In this document: positions 17,766 to 27,296 of the stretch, one piece after another
Numbering within the stretch: the stretch's first letter is position 1
How the letters are laid out: each line of letters opens with the position of its first letter
Notes under the pieces: generated by a model
Told to the model about the DNA's origin: nothing
Databases searched by the model: none
What the model saw: the letters and a program-made list of their open reading frames with translations, nothing else
Program-made: the position numbers and the translations under genes
Source of the DNA: Natranaerovirga hydrolytica
GTDB lineage: Bacteria; Bacillota; Clostridia; Lachnospirales; DSM-24629
Assembly: GCF_004339095.1 (NCBI RefSeq)
Contig: NZ_SMGQ01000016.1
Coordinates: 1-64,000 of the forward strand
Length of the DNA: 64,000 nt
Direction: 5' to 3'

Positions 17766-18236
17766 ATGACTACAATCAACGTTGAGCATATTAATGCATT
17801 TATTAACGCAGCTAAAAACATATTGAATGATGTGTGTCAGATAGAGATAGCTACAGAGAAACCGTTTTTAAAAAGCCCAGTTTATGCAAAAGATACATTG
17901 GTAATCATTATTGGTGTTACAGGTCAAATTAAAGGGTCAGTTATGATTGGATTAGACGAAACAGTTTGTTTTGATATAGCTTCCAAAATGATGATGGGTA
18001 TGCCTGTTACAGAATTAAATGATATGACAAAAAGTGCCATTAGTGAATTGGCGAATATGATTCTTGGTAATGCGGCAACAAGTTTTTCAAATAAAGGAAT
18101 CATTATAGATATCACACCGCCTTCAATAGTCTTTGGAAATATGTCTATTGAAAGCAATGCCATTAAAAATATTTGTGTGCCATTATCATATGAAGATAAA
18201 AATATAGAGCTTAATGTGGCAATAAAGGAAGGTTAA
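17766..18236 (+). CDS. cheX: Chemotaxis protein CheX (CheY-P phosphatase type)
   Basis: 156 residues, full length for the family. KSAISELANMILGNAATSFS carries the E-x2-N signature of the CheC/CheX/FliY phosphatases. CheX removes phosphate from CheY-P and so resets the flagellar signal; no other chemotaxis gene is in the window, so its partners are elsewhere. It is 1 nt from trmL, probably one transcript. AAGGAGG lies 8 nt upstream. Confidence 0.85.
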   Translation: MTTINVEHINAFINAAKNILNDVCQIEIATEKPFLKSPVYAKDTLVIIIGVTGQIKGSVMIGLDETVCFDIASKMMMGMPVTELNDMTKSAISELANMILGNAATSFSNKGIIIDITPPSIVFGNMSIESNAIKNICVPLSYEDKNIELNVAIKEG

Positions 18237-18237
18237 G

Positions 18238-18726
18238 ATGAACATTGTCTTGTATGAACCAGAAATACCAGCTAATACAGGTAATATAGGAAGAACTTGC
18301 GTGGCAACAGGCACCACATTGCATTTAATAGAACCTATGGGATTCAAGTTAGATGAAAAGTCTGTAAAAAGAGCAGGACTTGATTATTGGGATGATTTAG
18401 ACGTAAGAACCTATATTGATTTTGAGGACTTTTTGAACAAAAACCCTAATGCTATCATTTTTATGGCAACAACAAAAGCTGAAAATACTTATGCAGATGT
18501 TACGTATCCTGGTGATGCTTATATTATGTTTGGAAAAGAAAGTGCTGGCATACCGGAAGATATCCTTATAAAATATCCAGAGACTTGTATTAGAATACCG
18601 ATGAACGAAACCATCAGGTCTTTGAATTTATCTAATTCTGCAGCGATTATTTTATATGAAGCGTTAAGACAAAATGCATTTAATAATATGCAGTTAAAAG
18701 GACAATTAAGAGATCATCAATGGTAG
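18238..18726 (+). CDS. trmL: tRNA (cytidine/uridine-34-2'-O)-methyltransferase TrmL
   Basis: 162 residues. SPOUT-fold motifs: EPEIPANTGNIGRTC, MFGKESAGIP, and the C-terminal knot IPMNETIRSLNLSNSAAI. Length and motifs fit TrmL (CspR/YibK), which methylates the wobble ribose of tRNA-Leu. Follows cheX immediately. Confidence 0.94.
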   Translation: MNIVLYEPEIPANTGNIGRTCVATGTTLHLIEPMGFKLDEKSVKRAGLDYWDDLDVRTYIDFEDFLNKNPNAIIFMATTKAENTYADVTYPGDAYIMFGKESAGIPEDILIKYPETCIRIPMNETIRSLNLSNSAAIILYEALRQNAFNNMQLKGQLRDHQW

Positions 18727-18731
18727 CAAAG

Positions 18732-18770
18732 AAGGATACCCTTAGTTTGAAAAGTAAAGGTATCCTTTTT
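18732..18770 (+). terminator. Terminator between trmL and the histidine kinase gene
   Basis: AAGGATACC (18732-18740) pairs with GGTATCCTT (18759-18767); T run follows. The two genes converge here. Confidence 0.8.
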
Positions 18771-18775
18771 AAAAA

Positions 18776-20197
18776 TCAAGGGTCTATAGTAGATTTTGTT
18801 AGCGTAAATACAAATTCAGAACCGACTCCTTCTGTGCTAAAAACTTTTATATTTTCATCATGGGCTTTAACAATTTCTTTAACAATTGATAGTCCAAGTC
18901 CAGTTCCTTTCTTATCTTTTCCTCTAGATGGATCACTTTTGTAAAATCTATCCCAGATATATTTTAGATCTTTTTGTGGAATGCCTTGTCCAAAATCTTT
19001 AATAGAAGTATAAACTTTGCTATGTAGTTCAGTTGTTTCAATGATTATAACACTATTTTCATCAGAAAATTTTATGGCATTGTCAAAGAGATTGTAGATA
19101 ACTTGTTTGACTCTATCAATGTCTGCAAAAACGTATAATTCAACATTATCTAACATTAAAGTTATTGTAATGTTTTTAGCCAAGCATTTTTGTTCAAAAA
19201 GTGCAGTTACTTCTCTTATAATTTTATGAATGTCAAAAGTAATATAATGTAATTCTAAACCACTGGTTTCCATTCGAGTTAAAAATAAAATATCAGAAGT
19301 TAATTTGTTTAGCCGATCGGTTTCCGTTAATACAATGTTTAAATACTTATCTTGTGACTCATAAGAAATTGTTCCATCTAAGATGGCGCCTACATATCCT
19401 TTTATAGAGGTTAAAGGCGATCTAAAGTCATGAGAGATGTTGGCAATAAAACTTCTACGAAATTCTTCTATTTTGCTTAGTTCATAAGCCATGTTATTTA
19501 ATGAGTTTGCCAACCTTCCAATTTCATCATCAGTATCTACTTTAATAGTGGTATCAAAGTCACCATTAGCATACTTAGTAGCTGTTTTGTTCATTTCATT
19601 TAACGGGTTTATTATTTTTTTTCCAAAATAATAAATAAAAGATAAAGAAATAATCATAATAAAAAATAAAATAAGGGCAGCAACATAGTAAACATACCTT
19701 GCGCGATTTTGTAGTGTGGATAATTCAGTATGAAAGAAAACAGCACCTTGAAAGGTGTTAGCAACAATAATAGGCGTGCCAACAGAAATCATATCTTCCT
19801 CAAAAAAGCCATAAAAATTATCTATCTCAGAATATCTGCGATACAATATATCTTCTTCTAGGGCTTTTATATTTAAAGGTCTAATATTGGTGGTATTGGA
19901 TCTAGAGTCTGAAATAACAAACCCATCTTTATTAACAAACCATATTCTAGTATCAAGAGAATGGTCCAATACATTTACAAGATAATCCATATTAAAGTTA
20001 CTCATATTACCAGAATGATAAGCAGAAATATATTGGTTTGCCAATACAGTAGCTTCTTTATGAAGTAGATCTGTTTTTTCATTTATTAAAAATCGTTCCA
20101 AACCTTTATAGGTTAAAGACGTTAAAAGAACAAATCCTAAAAAAAGAATGAGCAAATAACTTGATAATATTTTGCCTAAAAGTGTATTTCTGATCAT
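18776..20197 (-). CDS. Sensor histidine kinase
   Basis: 473 residues. Two membrane segments (about 10-30 and 165-190) enclose a periplasmic-type sensor region; HAMP domain follows (INPLNEMNKTATKYANGDFD), then HisKA with the phosphorylated His in ANISHDFRSPLTSIKGY, and the ATP-binding domain with NLFDNAIKFS, DFGQGIP and GTGLGLSIVKEI. Similar in build to PhoR/ResE-class kinases. The signal is unknown. The start codon abuts the stop of the response regulator gene, so the two form a pair. Confidence 0.95.
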   Translation of the reverse strand: MIRNTLLGKILSSYLLILFLGFVLLTSLTYKGLERFLINEKTDLLHKEATVLANQYISAYHSGNMSNFNMDYLVNVLDHSLDTRIWFVNKDGFVISDSRSNTTNIRPLNIKALEEDILYRRYSEIDNFYGFFEEDMISVGTPIIVANTFQGAVFFHTELSTLQNRARYVYYVAALILFFIMIISLSFIYYFGKKIINPLNEMNKTATKYANGDFDTTIKVDTDDEIGRLANSLNNMAYELSKIEEFRRSFIANISHDFRSPLTSIKGYVGAILDGTISYESQDKYLNIVLTETDRLNKLTSDILFLTRMETSGLELHYITFDIHKIIREVTALFEQKCLAKNITITLMLDNVELYVFADIDRVKQVIYNLFDNAIKFSDENSVIIIETTELHSKVYTSIKDFGQGIPQKDLKYIWDRFYKSDPSRGKDKKGTGLGLSIVKEIVKAHDENIKVFSTEGVGSEFVFTLTKSTIDP

Positions 20198-20899
20198 TTA
20201 TTTCACCTCAAACTTATATCCAATACCCCAAACAGTCATTATGCTCCAAGCGCTGGTAGATTTGATTTTTTCTCTAATGCGTTTAATATGAACATCTACA
20301 GTTCGCGTATCGCCAATGTATTCGTAGCCCCAGATTCTATCCAATAATTTTTCCCGTGTAAAAACTTGGTTAGGGTTAGAAGCTAAAAAATATAATAGCT
20401 CCAGTTCCTTAGGTGGCATGTCAATTTTTTCATTATTATAAAGTACAGTATAGTTAGAAATGTTAATCCTTAAACTAGGAAAACTAAGCTCATCTTCATT
20501 TGAAGGGTGTTCAAATTCGTTAGAATCAAAGCGCCTTAAAACAGCTTTCACTCTTGCAGTCAGTTCCTTATTGTCAAAAGGTTTCACCATATAATCATCA
20601 GCACCAAGTTCAAGTCCAAGTACTTTATCAAAAGTTTCCCCTTTGGCTGTCAGCATAATAATGGGTATATTAGAAAACTTCCTGATTTCTCGACAAACGT
20701 CATAACCACTTAGTCCAGGTAACATTAAATCCAATAAAATAATATTTGGAGTAAAAGACAACATTTTGTCAATTACATCGTTACCATTATGGACTTTAGT
20801 TGTTAGGTAGCCTTCTTTTTTTAAGTATAATTCTATTAAATCTGCAATGTTATGATCATCATCTACAATTAAAACTTTCTGTTGGTTTTCATCTTTCAT
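20198..20899 (-). CDS. OmpR/PhoB-family response regulator
   Basis: 233 residues. Receiver domain with the acidic pair DDDHN, the phosphorylation site in ILLDLMLPG, T in MLTAKG and K in DYMVKPFD; winged-helix DNA-binding domain with DRIWGYEYIGDTRTVDVHIKRIR. Partner of the kinase at 18776-20197. It lies 12 nt downstream of mutS2 and may share its transcript. Confidence 0.96.
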   Translation of the reverse strand: MKDENQQKVLIVDDDHNIADLIELYLKKEGYLTTKVHNGNDVIDKMLSFTPNIILLDLMLPGLSGYDVCREIRKFSNIPIIMLTAKGETFDKVLGLELGADDYMVKPFDNKELTARVKAVLRRFDSNEFEHPSNEDELSFPSLRINISNYTVLYNNEKIDMPPKELELLYFLASNPNQVFTREKLLDRIWGYEYIGDTRTVDVHIKRIREKIKSTSAWSIMTVWGIGYKFEVK

Positions 20900-20911
20900 A
20901 TATATATCTCC

Positions 20912-23299
20912 TTATTTAAATTCTACAATGGTTACACCGGACTCACCTTCACCAAATTTACCAAGTCTATAAGATTTAATGTGTTTATTACGCTTTAGAA
21001 AAGCATGAATGGCATCTCTTAATGCTCCTGTGCCTTTTCCATGGATAATGGTTACTTGACCTATATTAGATAAAAACCCATCATCAATATATTTTTCCAC
21101 TTCAGTTAACGCATCATCTACTAAATACCCTCTTAAATCTAGCTCAGGCTTTATGCTAGCAGATTTTGTAATGGATTGTTTGTTAACACTTCCTTTTCCT
21201 TTAGATGTTGTATGATTGGCAGATTCTTGTACCAGCGAAAGGTTAGAAAAATGAACACTGGTTTTGATAATGCCAATCTGAACAAACACGTCACCTTTGT
21301 TATTAGCTTCTTTTAAAACAATCCCTTCTTGGTTAAATGCAGATACGAAAACTTTATCACCTGCTTTAAAGTTTTTCTTAGGTGATGGCGCATTGGTTTT
21401 AGCTTTTAAACCAGTGGATAACCCTTTTTCAATATTAGAAAGACGTTTTCTAACATCTTGGCGTTCTTTTTCTAACATAGATTGATTAATAGATGGTGAA
21501 TCTTTTTGCCATTTATTAAACTTTCTTATGGATTCATCTGCAAAATCTTTAGCTTCTTGTAAAATTTTATGAGCATTTATTTTAGCTTCTTTTAGAACGT
21601 CTTCTTTTTGAGCTTGTATTTTTTCTTTTCTATCTTCCAATTCTTGTTTTAATTGTTCTACTTCTTCACGGTATTTTTGAGTCGTTTGTTTTTCTTTTTC
21701 AATAAATTTTTTGTTGATTTCTAAGTCAGTAATGAGATCTTCAAATTGTTTGTCTTGGTGTCCAATGAGTGCCTTAGCGTTGTCAATAATATGATTCGGC
21801 AGGCCCAATCGATTAGAAATAGCAAAAGCATTACTTTTTCCAGGAACGCCAATTAACAATTTATAAGTTGGTTTTAGAGTTTTTACATCGAATTCGCAAC
21901 TACCATTTTCAATGCCTTGAGTGGATAGAGCAAAAACTTTTAATTCACTGTAATGGGTTGTGGCAACGGTTCTAATGTCATTATCATGCAAATACTGTAA
22001 GATAGACATAGCCAATGCAGCCCCTTCAGTTGGATCAGTACCTGCACCTAGTTCATCAAATAAAACCAAAGAATCCACAGAGGCACGCTGTAAAATGTTA
22101 ATAATATTGCTCATATGAGATGAAAATGTGGACAAACTTTGCTCAATGCTTTGCTCATCTCCAATATCAGCAAATACATTATTAAAGACGGATAATTCAG
22201 AGCCATCAAAAGCTGGAATGTGTAAACCAGATTGGCCCATCAGTGTGAGTAACCCAAGGGTTTTTAAAGAAACTGTTTTACCTCCCGTATTAGGCCCTGT
22301 TATAATAAGCATTGAAAAATCATCGCCTAAATAAATATCTATAGGAACAACTTCATCTTGAGCCAATAAAGGGTGGCGCCCTTTTTTTATATTAATTTTT
22401 CTGTCTGTATTAAACTGAGGTTCACTACAATTGAGACTATTGGAATAAGAAGCTTTTGCAAAAATAAAATCCAATTGACCGAGAGTCTCAACATTAGTAT
22501 GCAATGCCTCTATATTTTCAGCGGCTTCATTACTTAACAAAGCCAAAACTCTTTCAATTTCCTCTTGCTCTTTACCAAGCAATTCTTTAATATCATTATT
22601 CATTTTTACAACAGACATAGGTTCAATAAACAACGTAGAGCCTGTAGAAGATTGATCGTGAATCATGCCAGGAAATTGTTGGCGATATTCTTGTTTGACA
22701 GGTAGACAATATCGATTGTTTCTCATAGTAATAACATTTTCTTGAAGCATAGTTCTTCCATTAGAAGAATTGATAATGTTATTAAGGTTTTCTCTAATTC
22801 TATCATTAATGTTTTTAATAGAACGTCGAATAGAACGCAATTCAGAGCTGGCATTGTCACTCATTTCTTCATCAGAAATAATACATCTTTTAATCTCAGA
22901 ATTAAGATTGGTTAAGGGTTGAAGAACTTCAAAAAGACTATCTAAATGATGAATAGCATCTTCATTATTAACAAAACTGTTGTTATATTGTTTGGCTTTA
23001 GCAGCACAATCTAATACTTGGCTCATATTAAGAAGTTCTTGCATATTGAGACTACCACCTAGTTTTAAACGATTCAAACTGGGTTTTATATCTTGGAAAT
23101 AGCGCATAGGTAAAGAACCTTTTTTAATGATCATTGTCAGTGCTTCAGAAGTTTCTTTTTGTAAATTAACAATGGTATTGTAATCGGTATAAGGTTCTAA
23201 GTTGTTGCACAAATCTTTACCAATAGATGAATAGGCAAAAGAACTTAATTGTTCTATGATTTTGTTATATTCTAGAGTTTTATAAACTTTGTTATTCAT
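20912..23299 (-). CDS. mutS2: Endonuclease MutS2
   Basis: 795 residues from ATG 23299 (GTG at 23311 also in frame, but AAGGTG sits 9 nt before the ATG). MutS-like core with Walker A GPNTGGKTVSLKT, the FDELGAGTDPTEG Walker B/ABC segment and VATTHYSELK; a long coiled coil (about 515-610); and a C-terminal Smr domain starting LDLRGYLVDDALTEVEKYI, with HGKGTGALR. MutS2 limits recombination and, in some Firmicutes, acts in ribosome rescue; it does not do mismatch repair. Near full family length. Confidence 0.96.
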   Translation of the reverse strand: MNNKVYKTLEYNKIIEQLSSFAYSSIGKDLCNNLEPYTDYNTIVNLQKETSEALTMIIKKGSLPMRYFQDIKPSLNRLKLGGSLNMQELLNMSQVLDCAAKAKQYNNSFVNNEDAIHHLDSLFEVLQPLTNLNSEIKRCIISDEEMSDNASSELRSIRRSIKNINDRIRENLNNIINSSNGRTMLQENVITMRNNRYCLPVKQEYRQQFPGMIHDQSSTGSTLFIEPMSVVKMNNDIKELLGKEQEEIERVLALLSNEAAENIEALHTNVETLGQLDFIFAKASYSNSLNCSEPQFNTDRKINIKKGRHPLLAQDEVVPIDIYLGDDFSMLIITGPNTGGKTVSLKTLGLLTLMGQSGLHIPAFDGSELSVFNNVFADIGDEQSIEQSLSTFSSHMSNIINILQRASVDSLVLFDELGAGTDPTEGAALAMSILQYLHDNDIRTVATTHYSELKVFALSTQGIENGSCEFDVKTLKPTYKLLIGVPGKSNAFAISNRLGLPNHIIDNAKALIGHQDKQFEDLITDLEINKKFIEKEKQTTQKYREEVEQLKQELEDRKEKIQAQKEDVLKEAKINAHKILQEAKDFADESIRKFNKWQKDSPSINQSMLEKERQDVRKRLSNIEKGLSTGLKAKTNAPSPKKNFKAGDKVFVSAFNQEGIVLKEANNKGDVFVQIGIIKTSVHFSNLSLVQESANHTTSKGKGSVNKQSITKSASIKPELDLRGYLVDDALTEVEKYIDDGFLSNIGQVTIIHGKGTGALRDAIHAFLKRNKHIKSYRLGKFGEGESGVTIVEFK

Positions 23300-23307
23300 A
23301 TAATATC

Positions 23308-23805
23308 TCACCTTACTAAATTTTTTTCATACACAGTTGCAGTTATATTGGAAGTATGGACTTCTTTGGTTATGCTATGTATTTTAACAAAACCAAGAGC
23401 ACTCCAAAAGCATTTTCCTTTTTGATTAGAATCTAACACGGTTAAATAAATTTTATTAACGTTATACGTTCCACGAAGAATATCGATAATACTATAAAAA
23501 AATTCTGTACCATAATATTGTCTATAATAGTCAGGATGAATAATCATATTTTGTAGCCAAAAGCAACGGGTATCATGTTTTACATAACCGTTAAGATAGC
23601 CTATAAGCTTTTCTTCAGTAAATGTTTCGGCTAAGTAATACAAAGAAGTATAATTAAGGTTGCTTGAAGTAATAAACTGTTTTGGAAAAGATACAAAGTT
23701 ACTTCTGGTATAAGCATCTTTAATTAAGTGATTATAAACAATAGTATAGTTTGATTCATTTATTGTTTTTATATTTAGTCGTTTAGATGTTTTAAGTATT
23801 TTCAT
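23308..23805 (-). CDS. GNAT-family N-acetyltransferase
   Basis: 165 residues. The acetyl-CoA-binding segment is around MIIHPDYYRQYYGTEFFYSI (the R/Q-x-x-G-x-G/A loop is in degenerate form) followed by IYLTVLDSNQKGKCFWSALGF, typical of GNAT C-terminal motif B. Substrate unknown. First gene of the minus-strand series ahead of mutS2; its end lies just before the mutS2 start. Confidence 0.8.
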   Translation of the reverse strand: MKILKTSKRLNIKTINESNYTIVYNHLIKDAYTRSNFVSFPKQFITSSNLNYTSLYYLAETFTEEKLIGYLNGYVKHDTRCFWLQNMIIHPDYYRQYYGTEFFYSIIDILRGTYNVNKIYLTVLDSNQKGKCFWSALGFVKIHSITKEVHTSNITATVYEKNLVR

Positions 23806-24191
23806 GTCTTCACCTACTAATGTTTCAACGTAATACTATTTTACAACAAATTTTGAAAACAAGAAAGGTGAAAGCAATACTTTTCTATTTTGAAAGCTAT
23901 TTCTAGCAATACCATATAAAAATTTTTTGATAACATTATCGTAATGATTTTAAAAAGTTAAAGTACTGTTTAAAGCTTTCATTTAAGAAAATAAAGTATA
24001 AATAGTAAACTGAAATATGAAGTAAAGTTAAATTTAAAATAAGAATAAATACCTACTTGTAATAATGTAACAGAATTAATACAAAAATATTAAATTATAT
24101 GTTATAATTTACTTTGAATAAAAAATGAGAAAAACCTTGTCAAATATATAACAATTTGAAACACAATAATCTCTTAAAGGAGACTGTTATA
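23806..24191. promoter_or_regulatory. AT-rich divergent intergenic region with an extended -10 for the M23 gene
   Basis: No gene, RNA or strong dyad is seen. TGTTATAAT at 24100-24108 is an extended -10 pointing right; no convincing -35 accompanies it. The minus-strand promoter for the GNAT-mutS2 series must also lie here but I cannot place it. Confidence 0.4.
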
Positions 24192-25235
24192 ATGATTAAT
24201 CAATATAAGAATCATAAGAATATTCATAAGAAAAAAGAATATTATACTCTAATGTTTATGAGTAGCCCAACTAAAGCACCAAGAACCATTAGCATACCTA
24301 AGTGGACAAAATACCCCACTTTTTTTGTGGTGTTTATTGTAGCATTTATGGTGTTAGGGATTGGTACACATCTTACAAGACTAGAAGTTAATTTATCTCA
24401 ACAAAAAAAATTAGTCAATGAATTGACTATACAAGCTGATAATTATCAAAAAGAAATAGAAACATTACAAATAGCCAATAAAGACCAATATAATCAATTA
24501 AGACATGTTATGGATGCAACCCATTTGTTGCAAGAAGAATTAATTAATTTAGCAGAACATAAAGTGGATTTGAATCAAAAGTTAAGCACCATTGAAAGAA
24601 CAACAGATGATTCTCTAGAAGAAATAGAAATAGAACTGACGCGAATAGATCATAATAGAGATTTTACATATGCTTCTAATAGCAACTTAGGCACAAGTAC
24701 AACTTTGAAAATGTTTGATAATGATTTGAAAGCTTTAGAAGATATGTTAGACGGATTGTATGAACAAGTCGATTTAGAAATCAATACCTTTATCAATCTA
24801 GATAAACAAGTAGAAGATTTGTTGCCTTATTGGGAAGCATACCCTTCTATTTTGCCTGTAGATGGTAGAATAAGTAGCAATTTTGGGTGGCGAAGAAATC
24901 CTTTTGGTGGTGGCTCTTATGAGTTTCATAGTGGTGTGGATTTAGCAGTGACTTATAATACACCGGTTAAAGCCACAGGAAAAGGAACTGTTATTCATAC
25001 AGGTTATGACAGATTTAGTGGGAATTTAGTTATAATAGATCACGGATACGGCATCACAACAAAATATGCCCATAATAATTCAATACGAGTCAGTGAGGGA
25101 GATATAGTAGAAAGAGGAGAAGTTATAGCAGACTCTGGAAGTACAGGTAGAAGTACAGGACCCCATGTTCATTATGAAGTACTGTTAAACAATGAGCCTC
25201 AAAATCCATTAGATTATTTATATGAAGGAGAGTAA
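24192..25235 (+). CDS. M23-family peptidase (LytM/Gly-Gly endopeptidase fold), membrane-anchored
   Basis: 347 residues from ATG 24192; AAAGGAG lies 8 nt upstream and the upstream in-frame TTG 24156 has none. One membrane segment (about 45-65), a coiled coil (about 75-140), then the M23 domain: NFGWRRNPFGGG, HSGVDLA (H-x3-D zinc ligands) and GPHVHYEV (H-x-H). All zinc ligands are present, so it is probably active on peptidoglycan. It overlaps the bactofilin gene; M23 peptidase plus bactofilin is a recurrent pair that shapes the cell wall. Confidence 0.92.
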   Translation: MINQYKNHKNIHKKKEYYTLMFMSSPTKAPRTISIPKWTKYPTFFVVFIVAFMVLGIGTHLTRLEVNLSQQKKLVNELTIQADNYQKEIETLQIANKDQYNQLRHVMDATHLLQEELINLAEHKVDLNQKLSTIERTTDDSLEEIEIELTRIDHNRDFTYASNSNLGTSTTLKMFDNDLKALEDMLDGLYEQVDLEINTFINLDKQVEDLLPYWEAYPSILPVDGRISSNFGWRRNPFGGGSYEFHSGVDLAVTYNTPVKATGKGTVIHTGYDRFSGNLVIIDHGYGITTKYAHNNSIRVSEGDIVERGEVIADSGSTGRSTGPHVHYEVLLNNEPQNPLDYLYEGE

Positions 25236-25621
25236 TGATGAAGAAAAACAAAGGAAATTTTGAAAAGTTTAATACCATTATAGGAAATGATGCACATATT
25301 GAAGGCAGCATGATTAAATCTAAAAGTTCTATTCAAATCAATGGAACATACATTGGTAATGTAGAAGTAGAAGACAGCCTTGTTATAGGTGAAGAAGGTA
25401 AAGTGGAAGGTCAAATAAAAGCCAGTCATTTACTTGTAGCAGGCACAATAAAAGGCAATGTAGAGAGCAATGTACAAATACATATCATGCCCACAGGGAA
25501 GATATATGGCGATATTCACTGTAAGTCTATTGTAATAGACGATGGTGCCATATTAGAAGGTATGTGTAAAATGAAAACAGACCAAGGGCCGTTAAATAAT
25601 AAAAAAGAAACAAGCAAATAA
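25235..25621 (+). CDS. Bactofilin (polymer-forming cytoskeletal protein)
   Basis: 128 residues. The core (about 12-110) is a series of short beta rungs, such as SSIQINGTYIGNVEVEDSLV and KVEGQIKASHLLVAGTIKG, typical of the bactofilin beta-helix. Starts by TAATG overlap with the M23 gene (a second ATG 3 nt later has the better ribosome spacing). It would polymerise under the membrane and place the partner peptidase. Confidence 0.93.
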   Translation: MMKKNKGNFEKFNTIIGNDAHIEGSMIKSKSSIQINGTYIGNVEVEDSLVIGEEGKVEGQIKASHLLVAGTIKGNVESNVQIHIMPTGKIYGDIHCKSIVIDDGAILEGMCKMKTDQGPLNNKKETSK

Positions 25622-25779
25622 TATAGTTTAATAACAATAAATCTCTTTAATCCCATAAAAAAACATAAAAATCCAGTGATTTCTTACAGAAATTTAATAA
25701 AATGTTCATATTTATACCGTATTATAATAATAGGGATTAAACATAATAAAAATACTTTTACAAAAGGAGGTTTATGTTT

Positions 25780-27165
25780 ATGTATGATGAGAAAGACTTA
25801 GAAAAATTCAATGATGACAACGAAGAAAATAATAGTTATACCCACGAAGTTATAAAAAGTGAAGGACACCAGCAAGATAACCCACAGCCCAACTATTATA
25901 TAGAAAAGATTAAGGAAGAAAAAAAAGAAGAAAAGAAAACATCACCTATAAAAAAATTATTATGGGTAAGTGTTGTAGCAGTCATATTTGGATTGGTATT
26001 TCAATTGACAACAACCATTTCAGAACCTTACTTTAATCAATTGGTAGAAGAAGAACCAGAAGAATTTAGGTTTGATCAGCAGAATACTATGGGTGGTAAC
26101 ACTGACTATGTAGAAACCAATGTAGATTTAGATGAAGATCATATAGAAACCATATTATCTTATATTGAAGGTAATAATGAAAGGGATTTATTATACAATT
26201 CCCCTGTATCATCAGTAGCAGAAGAGGTGAGTCCTTCTATTGTGACAATAACAAGCGTCATAAGAGATTATGATTGGTTTAATAATGCTTTTGAAAATGA
26301 AGGTACAGGTTCAGGCATTATATTTGGCGAAAATGATGAGGAATTATATATTGTAACGAATTACCATGTTATTGAAGGTGCCACTAGAATAGCAGCAACT
26401 TTAATAGATGAAACGACTGTAGGGACAACAGTAAAAGGCTATGATAGAGAAACAGACTTAGCAGTATTGGGTATAAACAAATCAGAGCTTACAAATTCTA
26501 ATTTAAACAATATAAGAGTCGCTAACTTAGGGGATTCAGATGATTTGAAAGTAGGAGAATTGGCAATTGCCATAGGTAATCCATTAGGTTATAGCCATAC
26601 GGTCACAGTAGGTGTGATCAGTGCATTAAACAGAGAAGTGGAAATAACAGATAAAACCCTAGAACTGATTCAAACAGATGCAGCCATTAACCCCGGAAAT
26701 AGTGGCGGTGCGTTAGTGAATTCTAAAGGGGAAGTCATTGGTATTAATGTATTAAAATTTGCGTCTCAAAGCATTGAAGGCATGGGATTTGCAATACCAA
26801 CCAATATTGCTAAACCCATCATAGAAGATTTAGTCAATCAAACACCCAAACCATACCTAGGAATTGTAGGGCAAGACATAACAGAAGAATTATCTGAAAT
26901 TATTGGTTTGCCATTAGGCATATATATATCACAAGTTAACACAGATACCCCAGCTTATGGGGCAGGTATTAAACCAGGAGATATTATAATCGAGTTTAAT
27001 AATGAGAAAACATTTACAATGGAAAGTTTACAAGAACAATTAGACCAACTATCCCCTGGAGATAGAGTCCCAATAAAAGTCATTCGAATTGTCAATAACA
27101 ATTTAGAGACTTTTGAAACCCGTATTAATCTAGGCAATAGAATGGATTATGAGTTTACTGGATAA
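25780..27165 (+). CDS. HtrA/DegP-type membrane-anchored serine protease with PDZ domain
   Basis: About 461 residues. ATG 25780 has AAAGGAGG at 9 nt; ATG 25774 is 3 nt from it. An acidic cytoplasmic head of about 65 residues, one membrane segment (about 68-90), a linker, then the trypsin-like domain: TNYHVI (His), TDLAVL (Asp) and NPGNSGGAL (Ser), all three catalytic residues present. A PDZ domain (about 365-455) includes YGAGIKPGDIIIEFN. Degrades misfolded exported proteins. A 52-nt perfect palindrome follows at once. Confidence 0.95.
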   Translation: MYDEKDLEKFNDDNEENNSYTHEVIKSEGHQQDNPQPNYYIEKIKEEKKEEKKTSPIKKLLWVSVVAVIFGLVFQLTTTISEPYFNQLVEEEPEEFRFDQQNTMGGNTDYVETNVDLDEDHIETILSYIEGNNERDLLYNSPVSSVAEEVSPSIVTITSVIRDYDWFNNAFENEGTGSGIIFGENDEELYIVTNYHVIEGATRIAATLIDETTVGTTVKGYDRETDLAVLGINKSELTNSNLNNIRVANLGDSDDLKVGELAIAIGNPLGYSHTVTVGVISALNREVEITDKTLELIQTDAAINPGNSGGALVNSKGEVIGINVLKFASQSIEGMGFAIPTNIAKPIIEDLVNQTPKPYLGIVGQDITEELSEIIGLPLGIYISQVNTDTPAYGAGIKPGDIIIEFNNEKTFTMESLQEQLDQLSPGDRVPIKVIRIVNNNLETFETRINLGNRMDYEFTG

Positions 27166-27217
27166 GATAAAGGAAAAGACGGATATATCATATGATATAT
27201 CCGTCTTTTCCTTTATC
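27166..27217. terminator. Perfect 52-nt palindrome after htrA
   Basis: Arms 27166-27191 and 27192-27217 are exact reverse complements, centred on CATATG. The T-rich outer part (CTTTTCCTTT) suggests an intrinsic terminator, usable in both directions; a 26-bp stem is longer than needed for that. Confidence 0.75.
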
Positions 27218-27296
27218 AAGAGATAGAATAAAGACTTTGTTTTTTTGAACATATAAGGTATAATGAACACTAATAGGAAAGTGAAAGGAGTATCAT

